Of a stretch of 53,355 bases of DNA, positions 38,015 through 47,621 are shown one piece after another; position 1 is the first letter of the stretch; every line of letters begins with the position of its first letter. Where the stretch lies: contig CAAFTW010000071.1 of assembly GCA_900766045.1 (NCBI GenBank), forward strand, positions 1-53,355. The letters run 5' to 3'. The DNA comes from Clostridia bacterium (lineage in GTDB: Bacteria; Bacillota; Clostridia; Peptostreptococcales; Anaerovoracaceae). The position numbers were made by a program, and so were the translations under genes. The notes beneath the pieces were generated by a model. It was not told the origin of the DNA, did not search any database, and was given only the letters and a program-made list of their open reading frames with translations.

Positions 38015-41000
38015 CTATTCGATTTCTTCTTTATCGGCCATATTATCGGTTCTGATGCCTGGTGATCTATAGGCGTTCATAGTCCGGTCCGTGTATCTCC
38101 GCCGGTAAGTCTGGCCCTTGTCCGCGTACATTCTGCGGTCGGCCGCTGTCATCAGTGCGTCGCGGTTCGTGATTGGGCCCTTCTGAATAACCCAGCCGAG
38201 TGCGACGCTGAGTCCTGCGGTGTGCATTTCTTCCCGCATGCTGCGGACCAGCATTTCCGTGCTCTGTTCGTCGGCCTGCTCGACGATGATAAGAAATTCA
38301 TCGCCTCCGGTGCGGAATATATGGTCGCGGTCGGCAAATTTTCTGAACAGACGCACGGCGGCCTGAATCAGTTCATCGCCGGCCTGGTGGCCGAGGGTGT
38401 CATTGGTCGTCTTCAGGCCGTTGATGTCACCAGAAATCAGGGCAAATGTGCCTTCTCCATTCCAGCTGTCCAGGAATTGATTCAGGCCTCTCCGGTTCAG
38501 CGCATCGGTCAGCGGATCGCGGCAGCTCTGCTGGTTCAGTGCCTGAAGTGTATTTCTGTTTCTGAGCAGAATGGCGATGAAGTCGGTCAGTGTAGAAAGC
38601 AGCTGATAAGCCAGCCGGAAGGTCTCTTCCGAGGAATTTACAACGACTGTAAATCCAAGACGGTTTCCGGAAATAGCCAGCTGACCGGAAACCAGATTCC
38701 GGATGTTTGCGATCGGCAGATGAAAATCCGGGTTTTCTTTTATGAAATCCGGATAATCTTCAATCAATGCGACGTGATGCTCGGAAAATTCCCGATAGAG
38801 CGCTCGCAGACTGTGGATCGGAATGCCCTGGAGTTCTTCCTTCAGATGCATCTGCCCTTCTTTTGCCCATTCGTAGCTGCAGGAAACCGTCAGATCGTCG
38901 TTTTCCTCAAAGATAAACATTCTGGTGGAATTCAGGTTTCTCGCGATCTGCTGCATCATTTTTCTGACGCCGATTTCCGGATCCTTTTCTTCCAGCGCAA
39001 CAGCAATCGCGTCATTGGCGGCGGCTTCGTGATAGACCAGTCTGTTATTATCTGAGCTGAGGTTGATGTAGCGGCTCAGATTGAAGGCTATGGTCAGTTT
39101 GCAGGCCTTCCCTTTCCATGGAATGAGGATGTTTCTCATCAGCAGGTCTTCGCCGCTGCTGTGTGAACGGTGAAGGCAGGTATGAAAGCGTTTGTGCTGC
39201 AGAAGCGAGTTCGCGCAGAATGGGCATGGCTGTGGACAGTCTTCTATAATCTCATAGCACTTCTTTCCTGTACACTGGAAATCATCCGGCAGATGGAGAT
39301 CTTTCCGGACAGCGTCATTAATATACAGCAGGTCATTCGTTTTCGGATCGGAAATGACAATGTATTCCGGAGAACTGTCAAGCGCACTCCGTTCCAGGAT
39401 GATCCGGTCTGCGGTGAACACAGCCTTTCCGAAATTCTGCTGTTCTGCGTCTTTCAGACGTTCGCTCAGCAGCTCCAGAATGGAATGGATGCTTTCTGTT
39501 TCTGATCCATATCCGATGACATATTGCATGTGCATGCTGCATGTAAATCCTGCTATGGAATGGGTGTTCCGGATATCCTCTGCCAGGTCTTCTATGGTTT
39601 TCCGGAGCCATCCGCTGTCACAGTTTTTCCCGCAGAGCATAAATGTACATCCGCTCAGGTGGGCCGCGATAATGTTCGGCTTCAAGTTTTCGTGAAGCGT
39701 TTTTCCTATATGGTGGACCAGTGCCTTTCGGAAGGATTCACCGTAGGTTCTGAGCAGTCTCGGATATTCCGCGACATTCAGCAGAATACAGGAATAATCT
39801 TCGCTGGTACGCTGAAAATTCTCGTGGTATTGAAGCATTGCTGCAATTACGCCGTGGAAATTCAGAAGTCCGGTTTCTTCATCGAGAAATGCATTCTCCT
39901 CATTGCTTTCTGCTTCAGCCGGGGTCTGGATTATTCCTGCATATCCGATCAGCTGATTATTTCTGTACATCGGAAACCCGGTAGTGTGAATCTGATGCGG
40001 TATGCCGTCAATAATGCTTTCTCCGGGCAGTCTGCTGATCATTCTTCCTGTATTCAGGACCTTATCCTCGGCATGTCTGTATGGCAGGCGATTAATTATC
40101 CATCCCAGATCCTCATCCGTCTTTCCACGAATTTCTCTGACATCTGAAATCCCGAAGTAATCAAGCAGTGCACGGTTTGCGCCCAGAAAACGCCGGTTTT
40201 TATCCTTCCAGAACAGTTTTAGGTCAGACTCATTCAGGATAGACTGCAGGAGACTGTGCTCCAGGCTGTCTGCCTCCGGCATGCTTTTCTCTGAAAGACC
40301 GTAGGATGCCAGAAGTTCAGGCAGGACCAGATTACGTTCCGGGGAGGTATCCCACAGGTCTTCACGCTCCACCAGAAGAATATTCCTTTCCGGACTGTTA
40401 TGCATCAGCAGTGCCTCGAATACAGTCCAGCGATAGTTTCCATCTTCCCGTCTGACCCGGAATACACAGGATGCATACTTCCTGGGAGAGGCTTTAATCG
40501 CCCGCTCCAGATTTCTGACGTCGATAAAGTCGAGAAAACGCCGCCGGTCATTGCTGTGGACCATTTCCTCTGCATACCAGCGGAAGGATTCCCGGATGTT
40601 AATGAAGGGCTTGTCAACCTGCACATCAGGATGCGAACATTCCCGGATCTCAATGATGTCCTTTTCACGGTTTATTATATAGACACCATCATACATAGGC
40701 AGAAATTCCCGGTAAATATGGTCCAGGCGCCTCGTTTCAAGGTATCCGGAAGACTTGCTGATATTCCGGATACTTGCCGCGCCCAGCCAGAGCTCTTCTG
40801 TTCCGGAAATCTTCTTTGCTTTCAGCTGAATGTATGTTCCGTTGTCCGTATAAAACAGTGTGCAGGTTTTTCCGTCAGCTTTATTCACTGTATGCATGTA
40901 GGACAAAAGTTTATTTCGCAAGGTCGAACCGAGATTGGAAAGATATGAATTGACCCTGGATAAATCCGATTTTCCGGTTGATCTGAGCTCGTTAAAAAAA

Positions 41001-42766
41001 GCTTCGTTTCCGTTTATCAGACGAATATGCCTGCAGTAATCACGACACTGGAAAATTACTGCAGGACGGTCAGCCGCAATGATAATTTCTTCCGATGCGT
41101 CATAAAGCCTGGTCATTTCCGGTGTTTCAAAACGGAGATGATGCTCTGAGAGATGTGTCAGGCATTCTTCCAGCGGCAGCGGCCGTCCATAATAGTATCC
41201 CTGAATCTTTCCACATCCTACATTTCTCAGAAAATCAAGCTGTTCTTCTGTTTCAACACCTTCTGCAAGGGTATGAATGCCCAGCGTCTCCGCCATCATA
41301 ATGACGCTTTTTATGATTTTCCGGCTTCTGTCATCAAAGTTGCGGAAGAATTCCATATCGATTTTCAGTTCATCAAAATGGAAATTATGCAGGGTATTCA
41401 GCGAAGAATACTCACTTCCAAAATCGTCCAGCCAGACTTCAATACCCGCATCATGAAACTGATCAATCAGAGACTTCAGATTTTCACGGTTCCATGCCAT
41501 TACGGTTTCTGTGATTTCAACCCGGATCAGGTGGGCCGGAATTTTATGGCTTCGGACAGCCTGCATGACCATAGATACAGGGTTCATGATGTCCAGATCC
41601 AGCCTGGAAAAGTTCACGGAAATCGGAATCGCCGGCATTCCGGTATTCAGACGGGCGCGGATCATTTCCGCGGCCCGGTTCACAACATAGGAATCCAGCC
41701 GGGAAATCAGACGGGCGTCTTCCAGAATTGGGATGAAAATGTTTGGAGGAATCGTCCCATGGCTGGGATCTTCCCATCTGGCGAGCGCTTCAAATCCGCA
41801 GACTTCCTCTGTCAGTGTCCGTATAACCGGCTGCAGATAAGTTTTGATGTACCTGTTTTCAATTGCCTTGTCGAAATTATTCAGAATATAAAGCCGCATA
41901 TCCACTGCCCGCCCCATAGACTCTGTGTAGACTATATAGGAACGGGTTGCGTCTGTGCGGATAGTATCACAGGCAATTTTAGCGTAGTCAAAATGATGCA
42001 TCAGGGAATTCAGGTCCTCGCCAGCTTTTGGATACACAATCCCGGCTTTCATTTCGATTCCGGGTACGTGGATCATACGATTGATTTCCTGGCAGAAAGC
42101 TTCGATTCTCGGCTCCAGATTCTTGTATTTTAATAGTGCATTGAACCTGTCTGCCGTAATATGGCCGATCAGTTCGTCTGGAAAATGTCTTCGCAATATG
42201 GCCGCAGTTTTTCTCAGAAGCTGGTCTCCTGCCTGTAGACCGAATTTGTGGTTATAGGCTTTAAAATTGGAAATGTTAAAGCAGACCGGGCAGTAACTGG
42301 CAGAAGAACCATCCGCAAGATTCTGACTTGCATCTTCTTTCGCCTGCTCGAAAAAATCGTGCATTTCAGGAAGTCCGGTTAAAGAATCTGCATGGAGAGT
42401 CTGGTGAAGATCCTCCGAACGGAAAAGCTGGACGATCCAGACCTTTCCGAGCCCTTCAACGTCAGACAGCTTTGCCGGACCTTCTGCATGACGGAAATGC
42501 CCTTTATTATTTTTATAACCAAAACTCAGATTCGAAAAGGATTCAGACATCCCCTGTTTCTGAAATAAAGAAATATAGTCGCGCTCTTCCATCATTCCAC
42601 GCAGAGTCTTCCGGCACAGAGAAAAAAATTCTGTCTCGGAAGTACATTCATACATCGCCAGCAGTTCGCGGTTTGCGTAGAGCAGCGTCTCTGTTTCATC
42701 ATTACTGATCAGACAGATGCCTCCGCTGACGGCGTTAAAAATATCATTCCATTCTTTCTTATGCAT
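38015..42766 (-). CDS. Large multi-domain GGDEF/EAL signalling protein
   Basis: 1583 residues. Domains in order: PAS-like (about 5-130), degenerate GGDEF (150-280; GHITADRFNALL), EAL (290-540), an unassigned part with weak PAS likeness (550-830), PAS (840-960; FWKDKNRRFLGANRALLDYFG), degenerate GGDEF (970-1100; GCTFMLC), PAS-like with a cysteine-rich CPQPCPFC (1130-1240), GAF-like (1260-1400) and a C-terminal GGDEF with intact FRTGGDEFLII (near 1486). The EAL site is complete (FEALARW, VNFS, VEITET, LDDFGSEYSSL, EGVET). So one cyclase and one phosphodiesterase are likely active in one chain. No membrane segment is seen, so signals are probably cytosolic. Paralogue of the protein at 7947. Confidence 0.92.
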   Translation of the reverse strand: MHKKEWNDIFNAVSGGICLISNDETETLLYANRELLAMYECTSETEFFSLCRKTLRGMMEERDYISLFQKQGMSESFSNLSFGYKNNKGHFRHAEGPAKLSDVEGLGKVWIVQLFRSEDLHQTLHADSLTGLPEMHDFFEQAKEDASQNLADGSSASYCPVCFNISNFKAYNHKFGLQAGDQLLRKTAAILRRHFPDELIGHITADRFNALLKYKNLEPRIEAFCQEINRMIHVPGIEMKAGIVYPKAGEDLNSLMHHFDYAKIACDTIRTDATRSYIVYTESMGRAVDMRLYILNNFDKAIENRYIKTYLQPVIRTLTEEVCGFEALARWEDPSHGTIPPNIFIPILEDARLISRLDSYVVNRAAEMIRARLNTGMPAIPISVNFSRLDLDIMNPVSMVMQAVRSHKIPAHLIRVEITETVMAWNRENLKSLIDQFHDAGIEVWLDDFGSEYSSLNTLHNFHFDELKIDMEFFRNFDDRSRKIIKSVIMMAETLGIHTLAEGVETEEQLDFLRNVGCGKIQGYYYGRPLPLEECLTHLSEHHLRFETPEMTRLYDASEEIIIAADRPAVIFQCRDYCRHIRLINGNEAFFNELRSTGKSDLSRVNSYLSNLGSTLRNKLLSYMHTVNKADGKTCTLFYTDNGTYIQLKAKKISGTEELWLGAASIRNISKSSGYLETRRLDHIYREFLPMYDGVYIINREKDIIEIRECSHPDVQVDKPFINIRESFRWYAEEMVHSNDRRRFLDFIDVRNLERAIKASPRKYASCVFRVRREDGNYRWTVFEALLMHNSPERNILLVEREDLWDTSPERNLVLPELLASYGLSEKSMPEADSLEHSLLQSILNESDLKLFWKDKNRRFLGANRALLDYFGISDVREIRGKTDEDLGWIINRLPYRHAEDKVLNTGRMISRLPGESIIDGIPHQIHTTGFPMYRNNQLIGYAGIIQTPAEAESNEENAFLDEETGLLNFHGVIAAMLQYHENFQRTSEDYSCILLNVAEYPRLLRTYGESFRKALVHHIGKTLHENLKPNIIAAHLSGCTFMLCGKNCDSGWLRKTIEDLAEDIRNTHSIAGFTCSMHMQYVIGYGSETESIHSILELLSERLKDAEQQNFGKAVFTADRIILERSALDSSPEYIVISDPKTNDLLYINDAVRKDLHLPDDFQCTGKKCYEIIEDCPQPCPFCANSLLQHKRFHTCLHRSHSSGEDLLMRNILIPWKGKACKLTIAFNLSRYINLSSDNNRLVYHEAAANDAIAVALEEKDPEIGVRKMMQQIARNLNSTRMFIFEENDDLTVSCSYEWAKEGQMHLKEELQGIPIHSLRALYREFSEHHVALIEDYPDFIKENPDFHLPIANIRNLVSGQLAISGNRLGFTVVVNSSEETFRLAYQLLSTLTDFIAILLRNRNTLQALNQQSCRDPLTDALNRRGLNQFLDSWNGEGTFALISGDINGLKTTNDTLGHQAGDELIQAAVRLFRKFADRDHIFRTGGDEFLIIVEQADEQSTEMLVRSMREEMHTAGLSVALGWVIQKGPITNRDALMTAADRRMYADKGQTYRRRYTDRTMNAYRSPGIRTDNMADKEEIE

Positions 42767-42835
42767 GCTGTTAACCTTAATATACCGCTTTCTGCTGCAT
42801 CAGGATTTCCAGCGGCCGCATAGTCAGTCTGCCCT

Positions 42836-42856
42836 CTTGGCGGGTAGATTTTGTCC
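42836..42856 (-). repeat. Dispersed element copy 5
   Basis: Plus strand CTTGGCGGGTA then GATTTTGTCC; on the minus strand GGACAAAATC then TACCCGCCAAG. It lies 70 bases upstream of the large GGDEF/EAL gene, in the divergent gap 42767-43018. Confidence 0.6.
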
Positions 42857-43018
42857 GGCGGAAAATCCATGTTATCCATTACATTTACTCATGATGAACA
42901 TGATAAAATGCCGTTTGTATCATACATGCTTTTAGTGTAGTCTATGGACAAAGGAAATGCAAGAGAATACCTGGCCGGAAACAAAATGGAGGATAAAATG
43001 ATGAAGGAGAACAATGCA

Positions 43019-43468
43019 ATGGGAAAACTTATGTTTGCCTGTGACTATCAGGAGGGCGCGCATCCGGCGATTATGAAGAACATGGAGGAAACGAACCGCA
43101 TTCCGCACTTCTTTACGATTATCAAGCAGCACGGCGCACTTCTGGCAAAAGGCTGGCTTCTGGGCATTCAGTTTGATGAGCTTTTCCGCGGCGGTCTCTA
43201 TCAGAACATTGGAAAGGACGCTGTCCGTTACGCGGCACAGATCCAGAAGGCCCTTCTTCAGGCAGGATTCCAGCTCTACCTCGACTCTCCGACCAATCAG
43301 GTGTTCGTGACCGCAGATGATGCCCAGCTGAAGGCGCTCAATCAGTTCGCGGCGTACAGTTTCTGGGAAAAGGTGGATGAGAGTCATACAGCTATCCGCA
43401 TTGCCACAAGCTGGTCCACGACGCAGGAAGAAACAAACGAATTTTGTCGCCGCATCGCAGAGAGATAA
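43019..43468 (+). pseudogene. Low-specificity threonine aldolase, internally deleted in frame
   Basis: 149 codons from ATG 43019 (AAGGAG nine bases upstream). The first ~30 residues (FACDYQEGAHPAIMKNMEET) are the start of a threonine aldolase and the rest (QHGALLAKGWLLGIQFDELF, FQLYLDSPTNQVFVT, YSFWEKVDESHTAIRIATSW) is its C-terminal third. Normal enzymes have about 340 residues; the central part with the PLP lysine is gone but the reading frame is intact. It cannot be a working aldolase. The C-terminal domain could be kept for another purpose, yet decay is the simpler view. Compare the ABC-F remnant at 13088. Confidence 0.82.
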
Positions 43469-43489
43469 TCGCAGAAGATTAAAATCCAC

Positions 43490-43512
43490 AGGACAAAATA
43501 CAAATGGACAAG
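43490..43512 (+). repeat. Dispersed element copy 6
   Basis: AGGACAAAATACAAATGGA then CAAG, followed by GGGAAA, between the aldolase remnant and the SOS-type promoter. Confidence 0.5.
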
Positions 43513-43524
43513 GGGAAATTTACG

Positions 43525-43575
43525 AAAACATACGTTTACATTTTGCTTGACATCGAACAACTGTTTTGCTATTAT
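43525..43575 (+). promoter_or_regulatory. yneA: SOS promoter with LexA box
   Basis: TTGACA (43547), 17 bases, TATTAT (43570). Inside the spacer lies CGAACAACTGTTTT (43554-43567), close to the Gram-positive LexA/DinR consensus CGAACRNRYGTTYC. A second weaker box, AAAACATACGTTTA (43525-43538), is just upstream of -35. Confidence 0.82.
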
Positions 43576-43612
43576 TAAGACATCAGATAAAACGTCTGTT
43601 CGGAGGTGTGTC

Positions 43613-43954
43613 ATGAAAAAAATGAGAATCGTTTCCCGTGTCCGTTTTACTATTTTTATTCTTATCCTTATGGCAGGAGTACTGGCCTTTACGACGTCTG
43701 CGATAAGTGCGTCCGGAGCGGTGAAACAGAAACTGGCAGAACATACGCAGTATCAGACGATTGAGGTGCAGCATGGAGATACACTCTGGAGTATTGCTTC
43801 CTCACATGCGCAGAATAATCAGGACATCCGGGCCTGTGTAAACCAGATCCTGAACATCAATCATATGAAGTCTGCAGGAGACCTGAAAGCGGGTCAGAAA
43901 CTTCGCGTACCGGATGAGAACAAAAGTTCTGAGAGCGCTTATAACAATTACTAA
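43613..43954 (+). CDS. yneA: YneA-like SOS cell-division inhibitor with LysM domain
   Basis: 113 residues from ATG 43613 (GGAGGT six bases upstream). One N-terminal membrane segment (FTIFILILMAGVLAFTTSA) is followed by a single LysM domain (TIEVQHGDTLWSIASSHAQN through LKAGQKLRVPDEN). This is the layout and size of YneA, which blocks septation during DNA damage in Bacillus and Listeria. The LexA box in the promoter supports the same role. The usual divergent lexA gene is not next to it; instead an aldolase remnant and a dispersed element lie upstream. Confidence 0.85.
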   Translation: MKKMRIVSRVRFTIFILILMAGVLAFTTSAISASGAVKQKLAEHTQYQTIEVQHGDTLWSIASSHAQNNQDIRACVNQILNINHMKSAGDLKAGQKLRVPDENKSSESAYNNY

Positions 43955-44302
43955 AAACAGAAGTTCGGAGGCCCCTCCTCCATTTTCTGTTTATGATAAT
44001 TTGGGTGAGTAATGTGCCTGAAGAATCCGTGCCGGCTCCGGCGGATATATAAACCAGAGCCGGCACTCACATGATTCATTTTCACCATGGCCCGGGGCAG
44101 CCCCACTGCCCTCCGGGCGCAGAAAGGCGGCAGCAGAAGCCAGGAAATCCTGTTCTTCCGCTGCCGCCTTTTCAGAATGGAAAATTATCAGCGATTCAAT
44201 AAAAATGTGCCAAGCCTCCGCAGCAGATTTTCAATCCGCTGCTCTCCTGCTCTGCCTGCTGCAGCTCAGATACCTTCTGCAGGGCGCCGCAGCCCGGTCA
44301 GG
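43955..44302. other. Gene-free stretch with three hairpins
   Basis: Between the convergent yneA-like and PucR genes. AAAACAGAA/TTCTGTTT (43954-43992) is a plausible terminator for yneA; GTGCCGGCTC (44029) and GAGCCGGCAC (ending 44066) form a perfect 10-base stem without U-tract; a third hairpin is at 44123. No gene is supported. Confidence 0.55.
44123..44172. terminator. Strong hairpin between convergent genes
   Basis: AAAGGCGGCAGC (44123) is the exact complement of GCTGCCGCCTTT (44160-44171), with an inner CAGGA/CCTG stem. T-runs of three or four at both ends allow termination in either direction. Confidence 0.75.
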
Positions 44303-45955
44303 TTAAATGTGCAGGAACTGCAGCAACAGCTGGGTCTTGATGCGGGATACATAATCGTCCCAGTCGATGTGTACCAGCTCTTCTGCCCTTGCGATTCTGC
44401 TCCGGACGGTATTAATGTGGACATCCAGCTTCTTGGCAGTCAGACTGAAGTTCATGTTGTTTTCCAGGTAGACTTTCAAAGTATGCAGAGTTTCCTCGTT
44501 CTTCTCATCCTTGGAAAGTTCGCGGTAATGAGCTTCCATTTCCTCGAGATCTTTCTCCGGGATGCGGATCCATGCGAGAGGCCCCAGTTCATCGTAATCC
44601 CAGATGTTTTTCTCCGGGAAAATAATTTTACCCATATGCAGGACATCCAGACATTTCTGGATGTTGTCTTTCAGTTCGGACAGAGGATGTTTTTCACGGA
44701 CTGTGCTGTAACAAAGCGCTGCGTCAGGCAGGTGCTCCAGAACGATGTCCTGGAAATGCATGATTCCAGATTCCAGTGCTTTCTGGTCGACGCGGCCGGT
44801 TGGATCGTTTGGAAGAGTGCATCCTTCTGAAGAAAGAAGAATAATGCCCTCGTTTTCTCCCAGGAATGCGAGACGTGCGGAACGGTGCATGGCCGAACTT
44901 CTCAGAGCGTCTAAGAATACCGGACGCGCGTTTCTGGCGCAGACATCGTGGTTCGTCTGTTTGAAGTAAACACAGATATAATCGTCATTCAGTGAAACAC
45001 CTTGTGTGTTGGCCTGATAAACGAGCTGGTCTCTGTCTGCACTGTTTCCTTCCAGCAGTGTGCGGATAAAGTTTTCGAATCCGGCGCTGCCGACATTCTG
45101 GCCGACGTAGATGTTTTCATAGAGCTGCTGCAGAATCAGGTAAGCGGTTCTGAGAGAAAGCTCGTCATAATGGTCGATAAAATCTCTGGACTCTACCAGA
45201 ACCAGATAGGCTTCGGTAATTCCGTTGACGGTAATCGGCGTTGTGATCCAGCTGAATCGCGGCTTTTTTCCCATATCTTCATTGATGATGCGGAAACGTT
45301 CCATATTCATGTAGTCACAGATCAGATGACGTGTGAACGGAAGTGCCGGTTTCCAGAAATCCGGGATTTCCAGCCCGAAAGTGCTGACTTCTTTCTGAAA
45401 GTTATCCGAGCTGAAATAAGCCTGATCAGAACGGATGTCGTAGAGCATTGTCGGGAAATGTGTTTCTTTTTCAACGCCCTTCAGAATATTTACGGCCTTG
45501 CGCTGTTTATAGGATTCGCTGTCTTCCGGTTCATTGATGGAATCGACGACTCCGAAGTCGCGGAAGGAACGGTCGATGACTGCCATGGTAATCTGACTGG
45601 TGACATCCTGGAAGCTTACGTAGTAAGGCATGGAAATCAAAGGAATTCCCAGCTCTTCAAACTTCTGTACTGTATCATCCGGAAGATTGTTCAGATAATG
45701 GCCGCGCTGGATCATCATCGCAGCGCAGTTCGTGATGTTTCCGTCGCGGAAAGCATCGCGGAGGCATTGCGGTTCATTCTGAAATACATAGCCGGTAGCC
45801 AGAACGAGCTCTTTTCCCGTCATCCACTGGAACGCGTCCGGTGTGTCAACCGTTACAATGCCCTGTACTTCGCGCTGAAGACCTTTTCTGCCGGCAAGCA
45901 CGTGAAAGTCCTGAAAATACTCCAGGTTTAACAGATGTTGTACTTGAATTCCCAT
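44303..45955 (-). CDS. PucR-family transcriptional regulator
   Basis: 550 residues. N-terminal PucR domain (VQHLLNLEYFQDFHVLAGRK, GIVTVDTPDAFQWMTGKELV, FEELGIPLISMPYYVSFQDV), a middle region with GAF-like sequence, and the C-terminal PucR helix-turn-helix (LKVYLENNMNFSLTAKKLDV then HINTVRSRIARAEELV). Relatives control purine, amino acid or amine catabolism and often sit next to their target. Here the alanine-type symporter gene lies just upstream on the same strand, 84 bases away and behind its own terminator, so it is the first candidate target. AAGGTG precedes the ATG. Confidence 0.92.
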   Translation of the reverse strand: MGIQVQHLLNLEYFQDFHVLAGRKGLQREVQGIVTVDTPDAFQWMTGKELVLATGYVFQNEPQCLRDAFRDGNITNCAAMMIQRGHYLNNLPDDTVQKFEELGIPLISMPYYVSFQDVTSQITMAVIDRSFRDFGVVDSINEPEDSESYKQRKAVNILKGVEKETHFPTMLYDIRSDQAYFSSDNFQKEVSTFGLEIPDFWKPALPFTRHLICDYMNMERFRIINEDMGKKPRFSWITTPITVNGITEAYLVLVESRDFIDHYDELSLRTAYLILQQLYENIYVGQNVGSAGFENFIRTLLEGNSADRDQLVYQANTQGVSLNDDYICVYFKQTNHDVCARNARPVFLDALRSSAMHRSARLAFLGENEGIILLSSEGCTLPNDPTGRVDQKALESGIMHFQDIVLEHLPDAALCYSTVREKHPLSELKDNIQKCLDVLHMGKIIFPEKNIWDYDELGPLAWIRIPEKDLEEMEAHYRELSKDEKNEETLHTLKVYLENNMNFSLTAKKLDVHINTVRSRIARAEELVHIDWDDYVSRIKTQLLLQFLHI

Positions 45956-45987
45956 AGTTCACCTTACTCCCTGTTTATTATTTTTCT

Positions 45988-46025
45988 CAAAAAAACACTG
46001 CAAGCGTATGTCCGCCTGCAGTGTT
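45988..46025 (-). terminator. Terminator of the symporter gene (minus strand)
   Basis: AACACTGCA (45994) and TGCAGTGTT (46017-46025) are perfect arms; on the minus strand a T-run of at least five follows. Confidence 0.88.
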
Positions 46026-46039
46026 CAGCGTTAACGTTA

Positions 46040-47425
46040 TTATTTATCTACAATCGGAACCGGTGTTTCGTCAACGGCATCCAGATTATTGATATATTTC
46101 TTCGTCTCTTCCACAATTACTCCGGAGAGGAGCAGAACCGCGATCAGGTTCGGGATTGCCATCAGAGCGTTCAGAATATCCGCGATCTGCCATACCAGAT
46201 CCAGCTCTGCAACCGGTGCGATGCAGGCTACTACACAGTACAGAATTCTGTACGGGATCAGCAGCTTCTTACCGCCGACGTACTCAACACAGCGCTCTCC
46301 GTAATATGCCCATCCGAGGATGGTAGAGTATGCGAATGTGATGATTCCCAGTGTCAGGATGATCGGTCCGATTACCGGAATCTGTGCAAATGCCAGAGAT
46401 GTCAGAACTCCTCCGTTTGCGACGTTCTGCATGTTGATCTGCGGGTTCTTCATGATGGTAGATACCAGAACCAGTCCGGTCATTGCGCAGATGACAACGG
46501 TATCCCAGAATGTACCGGTAGAAGATACCAGAGCCTGACGAACAGGGTTCTTGGTTCTGGCTGCTGCAGCTGCGATAGGTGCAGATCCGAGTCCTGACTC
46601 GTTGGAGAACAGTCCTCTTGCAACTCCGTACTGCATCGCGTAGCGGATGCCTCCGCCGACCAGTCCGCCTGCAACGGATCCCTTGGTGAATGCGAGTGTG
46701 AAAATCGCTTTCAGTGCAGGAATCAGAAAATCGTGGTTCATGCACAGAATGATGATACATCCTGCAACATAGAAGATGGCCATGAACGGAACCAGCTTTT
46801 CACATACCGATGCGATGGCTTTGATTCCGCCGAAGATAACGATCGCAGTCAGAATCGAGATGACCAGTCCGACAGCAATGTACGGAATATGGAAGTTTTC
46901 ATGCGCTACTGTTGCGATTGCGTTAACCTGTGTAGCACAGCCAATTCCGAAAGATGCGCAGCCTGCGAACACTGCGAAGCACATGCCGGCGATCTTACCG
47001 AATTTTTTCCATTTCAGTCCGCGGGACAGTGCGTACATCGCTCCGCCCTGCATACGTCCGTCGGACGTCTTCACTCTGTATTTAACAGCGATCAGGGATT
47101 CAGAATATTTGGTTGCGATTCCGAATACACCGGTCAGCCAGCACCAGAGCACTGCTCCAGGGCCTCCCAGTGCAATCGCGGTTCCTACACCGACGATATT
47201 TCCGGTACCGATGGTTGCGGCCAGTGCCGTGGCCAGCGCACCGAACTGTGAAACCTCACCCTCTGAATCAGGGTCCTTGGTAACCGATAATTTAATTCCT
47301 TTACCGATTGTCTTTCTCTGGATAAATCTCGTGCGAACTGTCATAAAAATATGAGTTCCGAGAAGCAGAATAATCATCCACCATCCCCAGACGAAAGAAT
47401 CGGCCTGTCCAATAAATTTAGCCAT
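46040..47425 (-). CDS. Alanine/glycine:cation symporter (AGCS family)
   Basis: 461 residues from ATG 47425 (AAAGGAGGGC upstream), about ten membrane segments. AGCS signatures include GALATALAATIGTGNIVGVG, LGGPGAVLWCWLTGVFGIAT and FSNESGLGSAPIAAAAARTK, plus GTFWDTVVICAMTGLVLVST. Such proteins take up alanine, glycine or related amino acids with Na+. It has its own strong promoter and terminator. The PucR regulator downstream may control it. Confidence 0.93.
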   Translation of the reverse strand: MAKFIGQADSFVWGWWMIILLLGTHIFMTVRTRFIQRKTIGKGIKLSVTKDPDSEGEVSQFGALATALAATIGTGNIVGVGTAIALGGPGAVLWCWLTGVFGIATKYSESLIAVKYRVKTSDGRMQGGAMYALSRGLKWKKFGKIAGMCFAVFAGCASFGIGCATQVNAIATVAHENFHIPYIAVGLVISILTAIVIFGGIKAIASVCEKLVPFMAIFYVAGCIIILCMNHDFLIPALKAIFTLAFTKGSVAGGLVGGGIRYAMQYGVARGLFSNESGLGSAPIAAAAARTKNPVRQALVSSTGTFWDTVVICAMTGLVLVSTIMKNPQINMQNVANGGVLTSLAFAQIPVIGPIILTLGIITFAYSTILGWAYYGERCVEYVGGKKLLIPYRILYCVVACIAPVAELDLVWQIADILNALMAIPNLIAVLLLSGVIVEETKKYINNLDAVDETPVPIVDK

Positions 47426-47464
47426 ATGCCCTCCTTTTGTCCGATCATTAAAAAAGCTGTTTTT

Positions 47465-47493
47465 ATTATATGTCAGGCACAAATAAATTTCAA
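47465..47493 (-). promoter_or_regulatory. Promoter of the AGCS symporter gene
   Basis: Minus strand TTGAAA, 17 bases, TATAAT, about 40 bases before the ATG. Confidence 0.75.
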
Positions 47494-47621
47494 TCCTTTT
47501 GTAGAAAATATTATCCGAAATCACCATGTATTTTTGTATTTTATTGAATACCACTCATAAATATATTGTATACACGATTAATATTCACTTTTTACATAAA
47601 AGAATTGCTGAAAAAAAGAAT

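Noticed and set aside
41153..42133. A 326-codon frame antisense to the EAL part of the large signalling gene
   Set aside because: The minus strand shows intact EAL motifs; the opposite strand has none.
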